Positions 23,610-35,949 of a stretch of DNA of 64,000 nucleotides are shown here, one piece after another. The DNA lies in assembly GCA_947568835.1 (NCBI GenBank), contig OX387604.1, positions 1 through 64,000 of the forward strand, given 5' to 3'. The notes under the pieces are model-generated. The model saw only the letters and a list, made by a program, of their open reading frames with translations. It ran no database searches and was not told the DNA's origin. The DNA comes from Protonemura montana. Its lineage: Eukaryota; Arthropoda; Insecta; Plecoptera; Nemouridae. The stretch's first letter is position 1; every line of letters starts with the position of its first letter. Both the position numbers and the translations under genes were made by a program.

Positions 23610-25615
23610 CGTCTTCTAATTGTCCATATATTTCCTCCCCTATACAGTATAATATGCAGTCCCTTGGATCTCAATGCTCTAAATCTATCATCCTTACTCA
23701 ACCTGTAGCCACATCGATGTGTATAATCGAATTTGTTATTGATTTTTTTTTTATTAGAACACGTGTGAGACTGAAATATTTGCGTTCTCGTCATGTGGAG
23801 AAAGCCCAAATTTCCCGACACGGAAAAAAAATAGTGCAACTGCTCGCAAACATTACCCGTACTTCGTTGGTGCCCATACGAATAATGTCCTTGTTGACAA
23901 GACCCATGTCGTCCTTCGGGGTCTTTTCCGACTTAAACTGAGTCAAAACGAAGCTTTTCTGCTGGCTTCTAAGAGAAAAATCCAAGACGGGATTAAATCT
24001 TATTTGCTGATAGAAAAAAGACAAATAGCTGTCTAAATAAAGGGATGCGCCTGAGGTGCAGAACAGTCTTGGCGCGATTTATGAAAAAAATTCGCTAATT
24101 TCACAATCTTTGAGTGGATTTAGTGTCGTTTGCAAAATAACCTCGTCAGCTTTGCTCCCTGACCGGGGCACGGTTTGGCCCGTTGCGCTCGTGGGAGTAA
24201 GTCATGCATGGTTTGATACGCACTTGAATCCGATATTCAAATCCATCTCGATATAAATCTTCAAAGTCGCCGGGCAAGCACGCACGAGTCACGTTAAGGG
24301 AAATTACAATTTGGGTGTTGATGTCAGATTTGTCAACATGTGTGGAGTCAGGCGTGAGAGTGATCGACTTCTAGAGGACTCCGAGTGGATGGCGAAAGGT
24401 GGATTATTACAACTAAATGGATATTTGCTGTGAATTGAGTTGCGTATTGCGCGAATGAGTGGCATAAAAAAATCCATGTAAGCAAACGTAATCTCACGCA
24501 GTTCTTGATTAACGCCCGGCGTCGCTTAGGGCATCTTGTAACGTTCCCGCTACTTTGTGCGGTTAGTAACCTGTCCCTCCACCAGGGCAGGTAGGTAGGG
24601 ACAGAGACGATCCGAAAGGGCTGCGACCCCAAGGAGAGGCAGTTGACTTCGGTCCTCCGAATGTACCACCGGTCCGCCGGATTAACATCTCTTTGAATAA
24701 ATCATTGTTTTCATCCTATCTCTTGGCTTCGTTCTTTATTGTGATAAGCGAAACCTTACAATCTCAAAGGGCACATCGACACCGTCACTACAATATCAGT
24801 TCCTTGGATCGCAATTTTGGTTACTACCTCAGTCTTGTTTTGTCATTTTCCTGGTCACATAGTGCCTTTTTGTAATAACAACATTCAGAATACCTAGTAT
24901 GTATCATATACATTCGCTGTTTTGTCGGCTTTCGGCACTCGACTCCAAGGCTAGCGGCTTAGAGAGATGTGGAAATTTGAACTAGCTATAAACAGTAACT
25001 GAGAGTGCCGTCCCAAGAATTGTAGTCCAAAGTTTGGGTAGGGATGGTCATAAATGTACTGTAAGAAGAGGTCACTTTTGCTGAGATATAGTAAATTCAG
25101 GATAGGAATCGCCAATGACAGAAACACTGTCTTGCAAAATTCACCCATAAGGGCCAATGATTTCATCCTAATATGTATACGTCCTCTTCGGGTAAGTGAC
25201 ACCCTAGTTACACAAAGTATTTTTGCCGACAATAAACCACAACTATCAACCAATGATTCCACTATTTACTTATAAAAAACAAGAAGAGCTACCCCCCCCC
25301 CCCCCACACACAAAAGAAGATCGTCAAGCGTCCACCCACCTTTTTTTTTTTTTTTAGAAATTAACCACTGCGGGTAATGTTTGCGAGCAGTTGGATTATT
25401 CATTCTTTCATCGTGTCGGGAAATTTGGGCTTTCCCCACATGACGAGAACGCAAATATTTAATTCTCACACGTGTTCTGAGACAGCTAAAAAATAGCGAT
25501 ATCAAACTCAATTTTCAGTGATATTCACATCGAAGTGACCACAGATTGAGAAAGTATGATAGATTTAAGAACCAAAGGACTGCTTACTATACCTTATATG
25601 GGAGGAAATCGAACA
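23610..25615. mobile_element. Degraded long-inverted-repeat element
   Basis: Positions 23610-23868 and 25368-25615 are imperfect inverted copies. The left arm contains TTTCCTCCC, CAGTCCCTTGGATCT, TAAATCTATCAT, TTGCGTTCTCGTCATGTGG and GCTCGCAAACATTACCCG; the right arm holds their reverse complements in reverse order. Identity is roughly 75-80% by eye. A weaker third fragment lies near 24787. The 1.5-kb interior has no intact open frame, and I cannot define a target duplication. A non-autonomous DNA transposon is the likely explanation. Confidence 0.6.
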
Positions 25616-25970
25616 AGATACCTTGCGCTAAATTTGATTGAGAATAACTTTAACTGGGATTATTATTATTATATACACCCGCATTATAAAAGTATAATCT
25701 AATATATTATTTCTTATCACATTTTCTGGAAGTGCACGTCAGGCAAATTTCCAGTGTTATTGGGACTTTCTTTTATCACGGCCAAACTATCGCTGCATAC
25801 CGGAAAACTTGAAGCAGTAGGCACGAAAAAACTACTGATTTTAGGAATTTTCTTCACTGTCTTGTTATTGTCACATTTACTACGCCTTTTTTGCGCCCCG
25901 CGATGGCCCCGTGGTGACTGCCGTAAGCCACCTAAAAGCATTTTTTCCCATGATTGAGAAAAATTAGCTA
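25616..25970. other. Low-copy spacer, no gene seen
   Basis: AT-rich sequence up to the CTA that precedes the next transposon end. A 25-bp run of ATT units lies near 25660. Confidence 0.4.
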
Positions 25971-26340
25971 TAGTCTAGGAATATCGAGCGGCTATCTCTT
26001 CAAATAGAGAAGTTAGGATATTCGGTGTTATATAAAGCTGAAATTTTGATATTATGTGCAGAACACCATGACACAACTATTGTCACAAACCCGGACAAAA
26101 AATTTTCATCGGAAGACATTCAAAAAAATTACCAAAGTCAAAATTTCTTAAAAAATGAAAATTTCTTAAAAGTTGAATAAGTATGTCATTTTTGAATTTA
26201 TAAACGTCTAGTTTCCACAGAAGCCTAGGCATTAATACGTTATATCGATACCGTTTTTAAAAAACATCAAAAAGTTTTTACTAACCTATGATATGAGCCA
26301 AAAAGTAGCTAAAAAAACGCAAAAAAAAATATATACCACT
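25971..26340. mobile_element. Terminal fragment of the TAGTCTAGG long-TIR transposon
   Basis: Starts with TAGTCTAGG right after CTA, exactly like the element ends at 35205, 47296 and 51502. It stays similar for about 370 bp (TTCGGTGTTATATAAAGC, CCGGACAAAAAATTTTCATC) and then diverges near 26340. It shares with the 51502 end the short palindromic segment CTCTTCAAATAGAGAAG, which the 35205/47296 end lacks. Only this one end is visible. Confidence 0.75.
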
Positions 26341-26624
26341 TTTCAATTACCACTGATATCAATTTTAAACCTTGCATTAAATATTAATAACCTAATATTA
26401 TCGTTAAAGACAACAGGGAATGGGTAAAAGATTTCATGTCAAATCCGCTAATACAATCATGTACTAATGCCATTTGACCAGTGTCACATGGCCCGGCAAA
26501 AACAGTGGGTCGTTTAACCCCCTAATCAATCATTAACCATCTTACGTCTACCGATCCCTGTGAGCACTTAGATCCTCCACCCACAACATTGATGTATGTT
26601 GGGTTGCCACGGGCAAGGGGTAGT

Positions 26625-27075
26625 CTGGGAACCCTAGAGGCCCAGTATATGAGCTGAGCAAGAGGCGGAGCTTAAAAGCGAATTTTGTCGGGGACGAGAA
26701 AACGTAGTTGAATGCCGGGGACGAGAAAACAGAGGCGCAGTATATGAACCTTGCAACGTTTGAAAAATAACTGTCAATAAGGGGACGAGAAAACAGAGGC
26801 GCAGTATATGAGCTGAGCAAGAGGCGGAGCTTAAAAGCGAATTTTGTCGGGGACGAGAAAACGTAGTTGAATGCCGGGGACGAGAAAACAGAGGCGCAGT
26901 ATATGAACCTTGCAAAGCTTGAGAAATTAAAGTGAATCAGGGGACGAGAAAACAGAGGCCCAGTTAATGGAGGCGCAAAAAACGATGCAGCGAATCTCGC
27001 TATTTTAGATCAGCTGACCGTAGGGCCGCAGTTTAGTAACGTTGGGGACGAGAATATAGAGGCGCAGTATATGGT
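26625..27075. repeat. GGGGACGAGAAAACAGAGG dispersed/tandem repeat
   Basis: The ~30-bp core GGGGACGAGAAAACAGAGG plus CGCAGTATATG occurs about eight times. Within it a 159-bp unit is repeated in tandem (landmark GAGCTGAGCAAGAGGCGG at 26651 and 26810). It lies immediately left of a 5S-like array. The identical copy is at 38716-39166. Confidence 0.85.
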
Positions 27076-27096
27076 TTCCCGATGGGAACAGTTGCA

Positions 27097-27715
27097 TGTG
27101 GGTTGGAGGGATGAAAGTTAAGCAACACTGTTCTGGGTCAGGTATTGGATGGATAACCATTATACACATAACTAGTTCTGTTCGGGAGAGAGGTTGGAGG
27201 GTGAAAGTTAAGCAGCACTGCGCTGGGTCAGGTATTGGATGGGTGACTTTCAAACACATGACCAGTTTTGTTTGGGAGAGAGGTTGGAGGGATGCAAGAT
27301 AAGCAACACTACGCTGGGTCAGGTATTGGATGGGTAACCGCCAGACCAGTTCTGTACGGGAGAGAGGTTAGAGGGATGAAAGTAAAGCAACACTGCGCTG
27401 AGTCAGGTATTGGTCAGGTATTGGTTGGGTGACCATCATTCACATATTAAGTTCAATTCGGGAGAGAGGTTGGAGGGATGCAAGTTAAGCAACACTGCGC
27501 TGGGTCAGGTATTGGATGGGTGACCATTATACACATGACCAGTTCTGTTCGGGAGAGAGGTTGGAGGGATGAAAGTTAAGCCACACTGCGCTGAGTCAGG
27601 TATTGGATGGGTGACCATCATACACATGACCAGTTCTGTTTGGGAGAGAGGTTGGATGGATGAATGTTAAGCAACACTGGCTAGGGTAGGTATTGAAAGG
27701 GTGACCACAGAACTG
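27097..27715 (+). repeat. 5S-rRNA-like repeat array, about seven units
   Basis: Plus-strand units with AAGTTAAGCAACACTG and GGTCAGGTATTGGATGGG. It is heterogeneous like the 12-15 kb array. One unit contains a short internal duplication of GTCAGGTATTGG near 27410. The copy is at 39188-39806. Confidence 0.87.
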
Positions 27716-27924
27716 TTTGGCGAGTTGTATACACTGGTCCTTGGGAAATCATCGAGGTTAAAGAGGAGTGAAGTTAAAAAATTATGTTTTAGTTGAACAT
27801 TGGTTGCATTTAACATTGGCTCAGTTCTTTCAGATTCACTACGATCATATTCTAGCATTATATGTTTCCATGGTGCAAACCAGCGCCTACTCTCAACGAA
27901 CTTGACGGCTAAACTGCATGCAGC

Positions 27925-28735
27925 GGAGTTGTGTCGGGCATGAAATGAGTGTATAAAGGATTTGCACGTACCTCGTCTTCAAGCAGCTGACAGCGACACC
28001 AACTGTTGATATCTTCCCCTAACACAGGGGGTGTTAGCTACGCTCCCAGCTGTCTGGTTATCACCAACACCCCCCTCCCCTTCTCTCCTTCAGCAGCGTC
28101 ACGTGGCGGCCATTGTTGACTCCCCTGCATCCTGCGTCCAGCGTCCTGCATCCAGCGTCCAGCAATCACGGCACTTGAAACTTTCACGGAGCACTTTGTC
28201 CTGCACTTAGTCCTGCACTTTGTCCTGCACTTTGTCCTGCACTTTGTCCTGCACTTTGTCCTGCACTTTGTCCTGCACTTTGTCCTGCACTTTGTCCTGC
28301 ACTTTGTCCTGCACTTTGTCCTGCACTTTGTCCTGCACTTTGTCCTGCACTTTGTCCTGCACTTTGTCCTGCACTTTGTCCTGCACTTTGTCCTGCACTT
28401 TGTCCTGCACTTTGTCCTGCACTTTGTCCTGCACTTTGTCCTGCACTTTGTCCTGCACTTTGTCCTGCACTTTGTCCTGCACTTTGTCCTGCACTTTGTC
28501 CTGCACTTTGTCCGACGCTTTCCACATTATCGCGGCACTTCTGGCGTGATTTTTGTCCGACGCTTTCCCCGAGTCCCTGCAAGAAAAAACAAACAATATT
28601 AGCTGATGTTGTAAATTAGGCGCTTGAAAATACCTCTAATCGTCTCAGATGCAGAGAAATGCTGCCGACTCACTCAGTGTGGTCCTGCAAGGGGGAGGAT
28701 GCGGGATACAGACTTTAAGTAACCCAAAATCTGCT
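27925..28735. repeat. Cassette block A, copy 3
   Basis: Conserved TCTTCAAGCAGCTG and GTCACGTGGC segments, then the long 12-bp array, then the conserved tail. Identical copy at 40016-40826. Confidence 0.78.
28190..28515. repeat. 12-bp minisatellite CTGCACTTTGTC, ~27 units
   Basis: About 27 almost perfect units. All three forward and reverse frames are open across it because the unit length is divisible by three. The resulting repeat peptides (SAGQ, DKVQ, LSCT) are not evidence of a gene. The identical array is at 40281-40606. Confidence 0.96.
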
Positions 28736-29580
28736 TACAAACAAAACCTATTATCTCCACAAACAAAATAAGTACATAGATTCTGAAGTCCCTTCCTAGC
28801 TTTGTAGCTAGAATAAAAATATAAATGATAATTGAGTACGATAGCGTCTATATAGCGGTGCGTCATGTCGAGCTGGCGTCGTGGCGTCGTGGCGGCTCAC
28901 AACTCAGGGGCAGTGTCCTTCAATACGCAGTCTGATGATCGGCGACTCACGTCCACTTGGTCTTGCGATGTTTGACTGTTACGTCTCCCTTCTTGCGTCC
29001 GCTCGGTTCACCGGCCTCGAGCAGTTTCTCCTGACACGTCTTGTCGCGTTCCCGACCTCGGGCTGACTCCCTGCTCCTTCGTTGGTCTTCCTCGCGCGTT
29101 CCTCAAGCTCCCCCTCCGGATAACACAACTCGTGACTCAGTCGACCAATCATTGGCTCGCATTTAGTTTGTGACCATATTTGGAGATGTTCGTCCACAGG
29201 GATCCCCCAGGTCGCTACTAGCCACCGTACTCAAATATTCCTCTACTTTACATTTAATATGCATTGCAAATAATTGGGAGAGTCAGTTTGGAACAGATAG
29301 TAGGACCAGGACCGCACTGCGAGCGTCAGCACATTCCGCTGATAAATAGTCATTCAGTATCGCCACCTGGAGCTTAACCATGGGGCAATTTGCAAACAGA
29401 GGCAAGAACGCTGGCGCCCCAAGGGAGACTTATCAGAGATATTTCACAGACGCACGTGGCTAGAAGCCTGTGACCCAATATGTGCATTTCACAATGTAAA
29501 CAAATGACACATCCATGCAAATGTTGGTACCAATAAAATCTGATAGCAGCAATTCATGGATCATGTTCATCAAGTGTCAA
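28736..29580. other. Spacer, no gene recognised
   Basis: Relatively GC-rich between 28870 and 29110, with a short CGTCGTGG repeat near 28870-28895. Open frames of 60-70 codons exist on both strands but match nothing I recognise. The copy is at 40827-41671. Confidence 0.4.
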
Positions 29581-29584
29581 ATGA

Positions 29585-31315
29585 TACAACCAGCTGATCT
29601 CAAATAACCTGGATAGAGCATAGGATCCAGCCAGCTGATCTCAAATAACCTGGATAGAGCATAGGATCCAGCCATCTGATCTCAAATAACCTGAATCGAG
29701 CATAGGTTCCAGCCAGCTGATCTCAAATAACCTGGATAGAGCATAGGATCCAGCCAGCTGATCTCAAATAACCTAGATAAAGCTTAGGATCCAGCCATCT
29801 GATCTCAAATAACCTGAATCGAGCATAGGTTCCAGCCAGCTGATCTTAAATAACCTGGATAGAGCATAGGATCCAGCCAGCTGACAAAAATAACCTGGAT
29901 AGAGCTTAGGATACAGCCAGCTAATCTCAAATAACCCGGATAGAGCATATGATCCAGCCAGCTGATCTCAAATAACCTAATAGATCATAAGATCCAGCCA
30001 GCTGATCTCAAATAACCTGGATAGAGCATAGGATCCAGCCAGTTGATCTTAAATAACCTGAAGAGAGCATAGTGTCCAGCTAGCTGATCTCATATAACCC
30101 GGATAGAGCATAGAATCCAGCCGGTTGATTTCAAATAATTCGGATAGAGCATAGGATTCAGCCAGCTGATCACAAATAACCTGGATAGAGCATAAGATCC
30201 AGCCAGCTGATCTCAAATAACCTGGATATAACATAGGATCCAGCCAGCTGATCTCAAATAACCTGGATAGAGCATAGGATCTAGCCAGCTGATCTCAAAT
30301 AACCTGGATAGAACATAGGATCCAGCCAGCTGATCTCAAATAACATGGATAGAACATAGGATCCAGCCAGCTGATCTCAAATAATGTGGATAGAGCATAG
30401 GATCCAGCCAGCTGATCTCAAATAACCCGGATATAACATAGGATCCAGTCAGCTGATCTCAAATAACCTGGATAGAGAATAGGATCCAGCCAGCTGATCT
30501 CAAATAACATGGATAGATCATAGGTTCCAGGCAGCTGATCTCAAATAACCTGGATAGAGCATAGGATCCAGCAAGCTGATCTCAAATAACCTGGATAGAA
30601 CATTGGATCCAGCCAGCTGATCTCAAATAACCTGGATAGAGCATAGGATTCAGCCAGCTGATCACAAATAACCTGGATAGAGCATAAGATCCAGCCAGCT
30701 GATCTCAAATAACCTGGATATAACATAGGATCCAGCCAGCTGATCTTAAATAACCTGGATAGAGCATAGGATCCAGCCAGCTGATCTCAAATAACCTGGA
30801 TAGAACATAGGATCCAGCCAGCTGATCTCAAATAACATGGATAGAACATAGGATCCAGCCAGCTGATCTCAAATAATGTGGATAGAGCATAGGATCCAGC
30901 CAGCTGATCTCAAATAACCCGGATATAACATAGGATCCAGTCAGCTGATCTCAAATAACCTGGATAGAGAATAGGATCCAGCCAGCTTATCTCAAATAAC
31001 ATGGATAGATCATAGGATCCAGTCAGCTGATCTCAAATAACCTGGATAGAGCATAGGATCCAGCAAGCTGATCTCAAATAACCTGGATAGAACATTGGAT
31101 CCAGCCAGCTGATCTCAAATAACTTGGATAGAACATAGGATCCAGCCAGCTGATCTCAAATAAACTGGATATAACATAGGATCCAGCCAGCTGATCTCAA
31201 ATAACATGGATAGAGCATAGGATCCAGCCAGCTGATCTCAAATAACATGGATAGAACATAGGATCCAGCCAGCTGATCTCAAATAACCTGGATAGAACAT
31301 AGGATCCAGCCAGTA
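29585..31315. repeat. 41-bp satellite (block B), ~42 units, with 492-bp higher-order repeat
   Basis: Regular 41-bp units of AACCTGGATAGAGCATAGG and ATCCAGCCAGCTGATCTCA. Variants such as the CAAGCTG unit followed by the ACATTGG unit (30549 and 31041) recur after exactly 492 bp. Twelve monomers therefore form a higher-order unit, present about twice. The identical copy is at 41676-43406. Confidence 0.93.
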
Positions 31316-31329
31316 AAAAATATGGGATT

Positions 31330-32880
31330 GTTGAGATGACTTTAAATCTACGGTTGTATATTTGACAAAGAACCACGATGGTGAGAAACTTACCACGTGG
31401 TTTAGTAGTAGATCCAGCTCGATGACAGGATGTTGTCTCCAAGATCTCCCAGCTTGATGACAGGATGTTGTCTCCAAGATCTCCCAGTTTTGATTGACAG
31501 GATGTTGTCTCCAAGATCTCCCAGTTTTGATTGACTGCTGTCTCTCAACATTGAAGTCCACCTTGCAATGAAACAACGTCATTAGTCACACAGTCAGGTG
31601 CCCCAGAATGGACCACGGCCAAGACAAGGGAGGGATTCAACTGACCGTGGCAACATAAATTGTCTGCCAATAGATCGACTGCCAGCGCCAGGGCTTAGAG
31701 CTTGCAACGCCCCAAGTATTTTATTATTAGGAACACTATTAATCGCTCATAATTTGGTGCCAGAATGGGAATTGGAACCCTGATCTCCACACGTGGTTAT
31801 AATCTCTAAAGAGTTTTACATATTTGAGAGAGTTGCTGTGTTCATGATACTGCAATACTCGCCCAATGCAAGCAACGAGGAAGAGAGAATTTATTGAAAT
31901 GTTGAATAAATAACTTGATATTAGAGTTGATTGTACACTGCAGTAGACAAGTGAACCACGAGGTATTTGACCCTGCTAGGGTAGACTAACCTGGTAATAA
32001 AATTAAATGACAACGCCCGCGAGTTGCAGATAGTGAACGCAATTCTAGTCGTTAGAGCGAAGATGATGATACCAGCCGGAATATTGTTTTAAAATTACAT
32101 AACATTTGAATAAACGAGGAGTAGCAGAATGAAATCATGGAACATTCCTCATAGATAATATGAACTACTAACTAGAACAAGATATTTGCTGTAAGCCAAA
32201 CCAATCAAGAGATGACAAGCTTCATACAATAGCACGCACGTGTTGGTCAATGCATGATGCTATCATGAACTAGACACACTAAAATAACGTTCTTTGTTAG
32301 TATCAACAGGTGAATTAATTCTGATTTATTAAAATGTCTGGCAAATGATTCTCCTTCGAATGAGAGCAGACGTGTGATAGTATTGCTACTTAATACACGA
32401 CACGGGTCTGGTGGTCAGAGGCATGTCGGTACATACTTAACATGGCAAGCACTGAACACGAGCAACGATACAAGTACTGAATTACTACACATGTCCTCGT
32501 GGTCATACTTATTTATTCGCGAATAAAATGTATCCCCTGTGCTCGGCTGGTAATAATATCGAGTTAAATAGCGCCATGCAATGAAACCATGCTTTGAATT
32601 AAACTCAGTGCACGAGTAGAAGTAAAGCTTTAAAGAAGATGTTGGTTTGTGAAATTAGTCTTACCGTTGGTTACAGCTACGTGAGCGACCCTTCCCTTCC
32701 CGCGCGTAGCAAACTAGTCCCAGTGTTCTCGATCGTTCTAAAACGTTGCTACACTACGTGCTACACTAGCGCAGCGGCGAGTGTTTCTCGTACTGTCAGT
32801 TGTAAAGAGCGCCAAGAGAGTGCGATCGCGGCCCTGAAAACAAGCCATGGAACCTTCTCAAAATAAGGCGGCAATAATAA
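31330..32880. repeat. ~1.3-kb repeat (block C), single unit
   Basis: Diverged block C with a local triplication of a ~35-bp GATGTTGTCTCCAAGATCTC unit at 31430-31535. The PBS-like motif near 31755 is mutated (TGGTGCCAGAATGGG). The copy is at 43421-44971. Confidence 0.8.
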
Positions 32881-33109
32881 GGCATGAAAAAATCATAGAA
32901 TTTAACCCATTCCACAGTTTCTGCATAAATATATAATTATTATAACCACGACAAACACGATTATACAATCGTTTAAACACATTGGGGTCTCTTCTGAAAG
33001 TTCCTCATTACATCCAAAAACACTCGACGTTGTTATGAATGGGAATAATCAAGCGACGTCTTCAATTCTCGTAAGCTTACCTACCTGAGTGAGGTGGATG
33101 CAATTCGAC

Positions 33110-33480
33110 ATGCCTAGAGGTTGAAGGGATAAGAATAAAACCACACTGCGCAGGGTCAGGTCATGGTCACCCATCCAATACCTGACCCAGTGCAGTGTTG
33201 CTAACTTCCATCCCCCCCAACCTCTCTCCCGATCCGAACTGGTCATGTGTTTGATGGTCACCCATCCAATACCTGGCCCAGCGCAGTGTTGCTTAACTTT
33301 CATCCCTCCAACCTCTCTCCCGATCCGAACTGGTCATGTGTTTGATGGTCACCCATCCAATACCTGGCCCAGCGCAGTGTTGCTTAACTTTCATCCCTCC
33401 AACCTCTTTCCCGAACAGAACAAGTCATGTGTACGATGGTCACCCATCCAATACCTGAACTAGCGCAGTGTTGCTTAACT
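33110..33480 (-). repeat. 5S-rRNA-like repeat, four reversed units
   Basis: As at 9190-9480 but with one extra ~90-bp unit, a near-perfect duplicate of its neighbour. The copy is at 45201-45571. Confidence 0.85.
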
Positions 33481-33490
33481 CACTGATCAT

Positions 33491-33573
33491 CAGATCAACA
33501 CGATCTGAACCCACGCCCTCCGAGGAGGACTGCGACCTGAACGCAGCGCCTTAGACCGCTCGGCCATCCTGAC
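33491..33573 (-). pseudogene. tRNA-Leu(CAG)-derived relic
   Basis: Same structure as at 9490: intact 5' half and CAG anticodon arm, T arm lost. It has TTAGACC where the 9490 copy has TTAAACC in the D arm, so this copy is closer to a true tRNA-Leu. Confidence 0.8.
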
Positions 33574-33775
33574 TTAATGGTGATGTGATATATAATTTTG
33601 TACAATCACTGTCCAGATATGTATAAATAGAAATGAGGGCCTAATTTAGAACCAGCAGCATAGCGAATGTGCTTTCAAAAAAGGGCAAATAAAAAAAATA
33701 TATGATTTTATAGGAAATAAAAACTAGCCTCGTTGATGTATGCAATATTGCAAGAGAAAATAAAATTCAAAAAGA

Positions 33776-33846
33776 TGCATCGGCTGGGAATCGAACCCGG
33801 GCCGCCCGCGTGGCAGGCGAGCATTCTACCACTGAACCACCGCTGC
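33776..33846 (-). tRNA. tRNA-Gly(GCC)
   Basis: Identical to the 9775 copy: A box, GCC anticodon, intact B box and a following T-run on the minus strand. It has the same acceptor G4-A69 and T-stem C-A mismatches. Confidence 0.78.
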
Positions 33847-33984
33847 AGATATAAGCTATGCAGGCAGTAACTCATCTTGCCAGTTGGGATTATTTCCTCT
33901 GACTGATAGGGACATTAACCAATCTAATCTAAATAATAATTAAAGTACTATTTTTGCAGTGTTTTTTGGTTTTCTGGCATTTCC

Positions 33985-34100
33985 ACTGGGGAGCTTGGGG
34001 CGTCGTTCTCCCTTGGGGCGTCGTTCTCACTGGGGGCGTCGTTCTCGATTGGGGCTTCGTACTCACTGGGGGCGTCGTGACCCTCGGGGGCGTTCTGCGC
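33985..34100. repeat. G-rich ~21-bp repeat (TGGGGGCGTCGTTCTCAC)
   Basis: Five or six imperfect units, each with a run of four or five G. It replaces the sequence seen after GGGAGCTT in the other cassettes (10000 and 18765), so it is a local expansion or insertion. The copy is at 46076-46191. Confidence 0.75.
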
Positions 34101-34114
34101 GGAAAGCTAGTTCA

Positions 34115-34783
34115 CTCGTACGCGAGGTTAGAGGGATGCAAGTTAAGCAACACTGCGCTGAGTTAGGTATTGGATGAGTGACCATCATACAAATTACCAG
34201 TTCTGTTCGGGAGAGAGGTTGGAGGAATGAAAGTTAAGCAACACAGCGCTGGGTCAGGTATTGGATGGTTGACCATCATACACATGACCAGTTCTGTTCA
34301 GGAGAGAGGTTGGAGGGATGAAAGTTAAGCAACACTGCGCTGGGTCAGGTATTGGATGGGTAACTGCCATACAATTGACCAGTTCTGGACGGGAGAGAGG
34401 TTGGAGGGATGAAAGTTAAGCAACACTGAGCTGGGTCAGGTATTGGATGGGTGACCATCATACACTTGACAAGTTCTGTTCGGGAGAGAGGTTGGAGGGA
34501 TGAAAGTTGAGAAACACTGTGCTGAGTCAGGTATTGGATGGGTGACTATCAAACACAATATGACCAGTTCTGTTCGGGGGACAGGATGAAAGATTTAAGT
34601 TAAGTAACACTGCGCTGGATCAGGTATTGGATGGGTGACTACATACACATGACCAGTTCTGTTCGGGAGAGAGGTTGGAGGGATGAAAGTTAAGGAACAC
34701 TGCGCTGGGTCAGGTATTGGATGGGTGACTACATACACATGACCAGTTCTGTTCGGGAGAGAGGTTGGAGGGACGAAAGTTAA
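34115..34783 (+). repeat. 5S-rRNA-like array, about seven units, interrupted by a transposon
   Basis: Plus-strand 5S-like units. The last one stops inside its GAAAGTTAAGCAAC core: GTTAA at 34779-34783 is followed by the next element's GGCCCG terminus. The copy is at 46206-46874. Confidence 0.87.
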
Positions 34784-35204
34784 GGCCCGTCATTCCCGCG
34801 GGTTAAATCGTTAAAAATAGATCTCAAACGGATAAATAGTGTTTGTAGTATGTTTATGACAAGAAAAAATAAGTGCCGGAAAATTGGTGAGTTTTCCGGA
34901 AAAGTTAAAAATGAAATCCTTTGAACAGACCAGCACCACAAAAAACACGAGTTAAAGAGTCCGCGATTTTTTTCCGTGTTGCCTTAACTTGGTCTTTTTA
35001 GACCAACATTTTTGGTAGTCACAGCTATTAAATTGATTGAGATATAAATTTTCAACAACTCTTTATTTAATATTAAAAAGTGTCTGGTTTTAAACCGATC
35101 GCCAGTTGCACAAAAAATGATCCATTGAAGTAATAAAAGAACGTGATAAAACCTGAAGCATGCAGATTTCAAATATGTGTGTTTCATCGCGATCGGACAA
35201 ACTA
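34784..35204. mobile_element. End of TTAA-flanked element, copy 1
   Basis: Starts GGCCCGTCATTCCCGCGGG directly after TTAA and is about 80-85% similar to 54111-54540. It stops at GACAAACTA, where the long-TIR transposon begins. No coding capacity seen. Confidence 0.75.
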
Positions 35205-35949
35205 TAGTCTAGGAATATCGACGGCAAAAACGGGCGTGTCCGTATTCGGTGTTATATAAAGCTGAAATTTTGATATTATGTGCATAACACCATGACGCAA
35301 CTATTGTCACAAACCCGGACAAAAAATTTTCATCGGAAGACATTCAAAAAAATTATCAAAGTCAAAATTTCTTAAAATGAAAATTACTTAAAAGTTTAAT
35401 AAGTATGTCATTTTTTAATTTATAAACGTCTAGTTTCCGCAGAAGCCTAGGCATTAATACGTTATATCGATGCCGTTTTTAAAAAACATCAAAAAGTTTT
35501 TACTAACCTATGATATGAGCCAAAAATTAGCTAAAAAAACGGAACAAAAAATATATACCACTTTTCACTTAATGCCACGGGACTAAATATTGGCCAAATG
35601 TTATAAAACGAGTTTGTAAAGATAGCTCAATTCATTGTCTACAAGACTGCAGATCTAATTTTGAACACGTCAAGTTAACAACTGAGATTTTTGCTTTGCC
35701 CTACGAGAGGTAACTCTTGGCGCGCTGCCAAGCGCCGATAAGCCGTGCGGCTGGCTAGCAAATAGCATGCTATTGCTTGGAACGCTCTTGATACATCCAT
35801 GCGTGCGTACATCATTGAAGCGTTTCTTCGTCGGCATTGTCGATCATGTCACTATAGGCATTGTAGCATTCCCTATCACACCTGCATACGTCGATGCATC
35901 CAATTCCATTGCATCCAATTGCATCCAACTGGTGTACTATACACATGTA

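Noticed and set aside
28184-28596. Long open frames on both strands (repeat peptides of SAGQ, DKVQ and LSCT type), also at 40275-40687
   Set aside because: They are translations of a 12-bp minisatellite in all frames. Unit length divisible by three keeps every frame open, and there is no family match.
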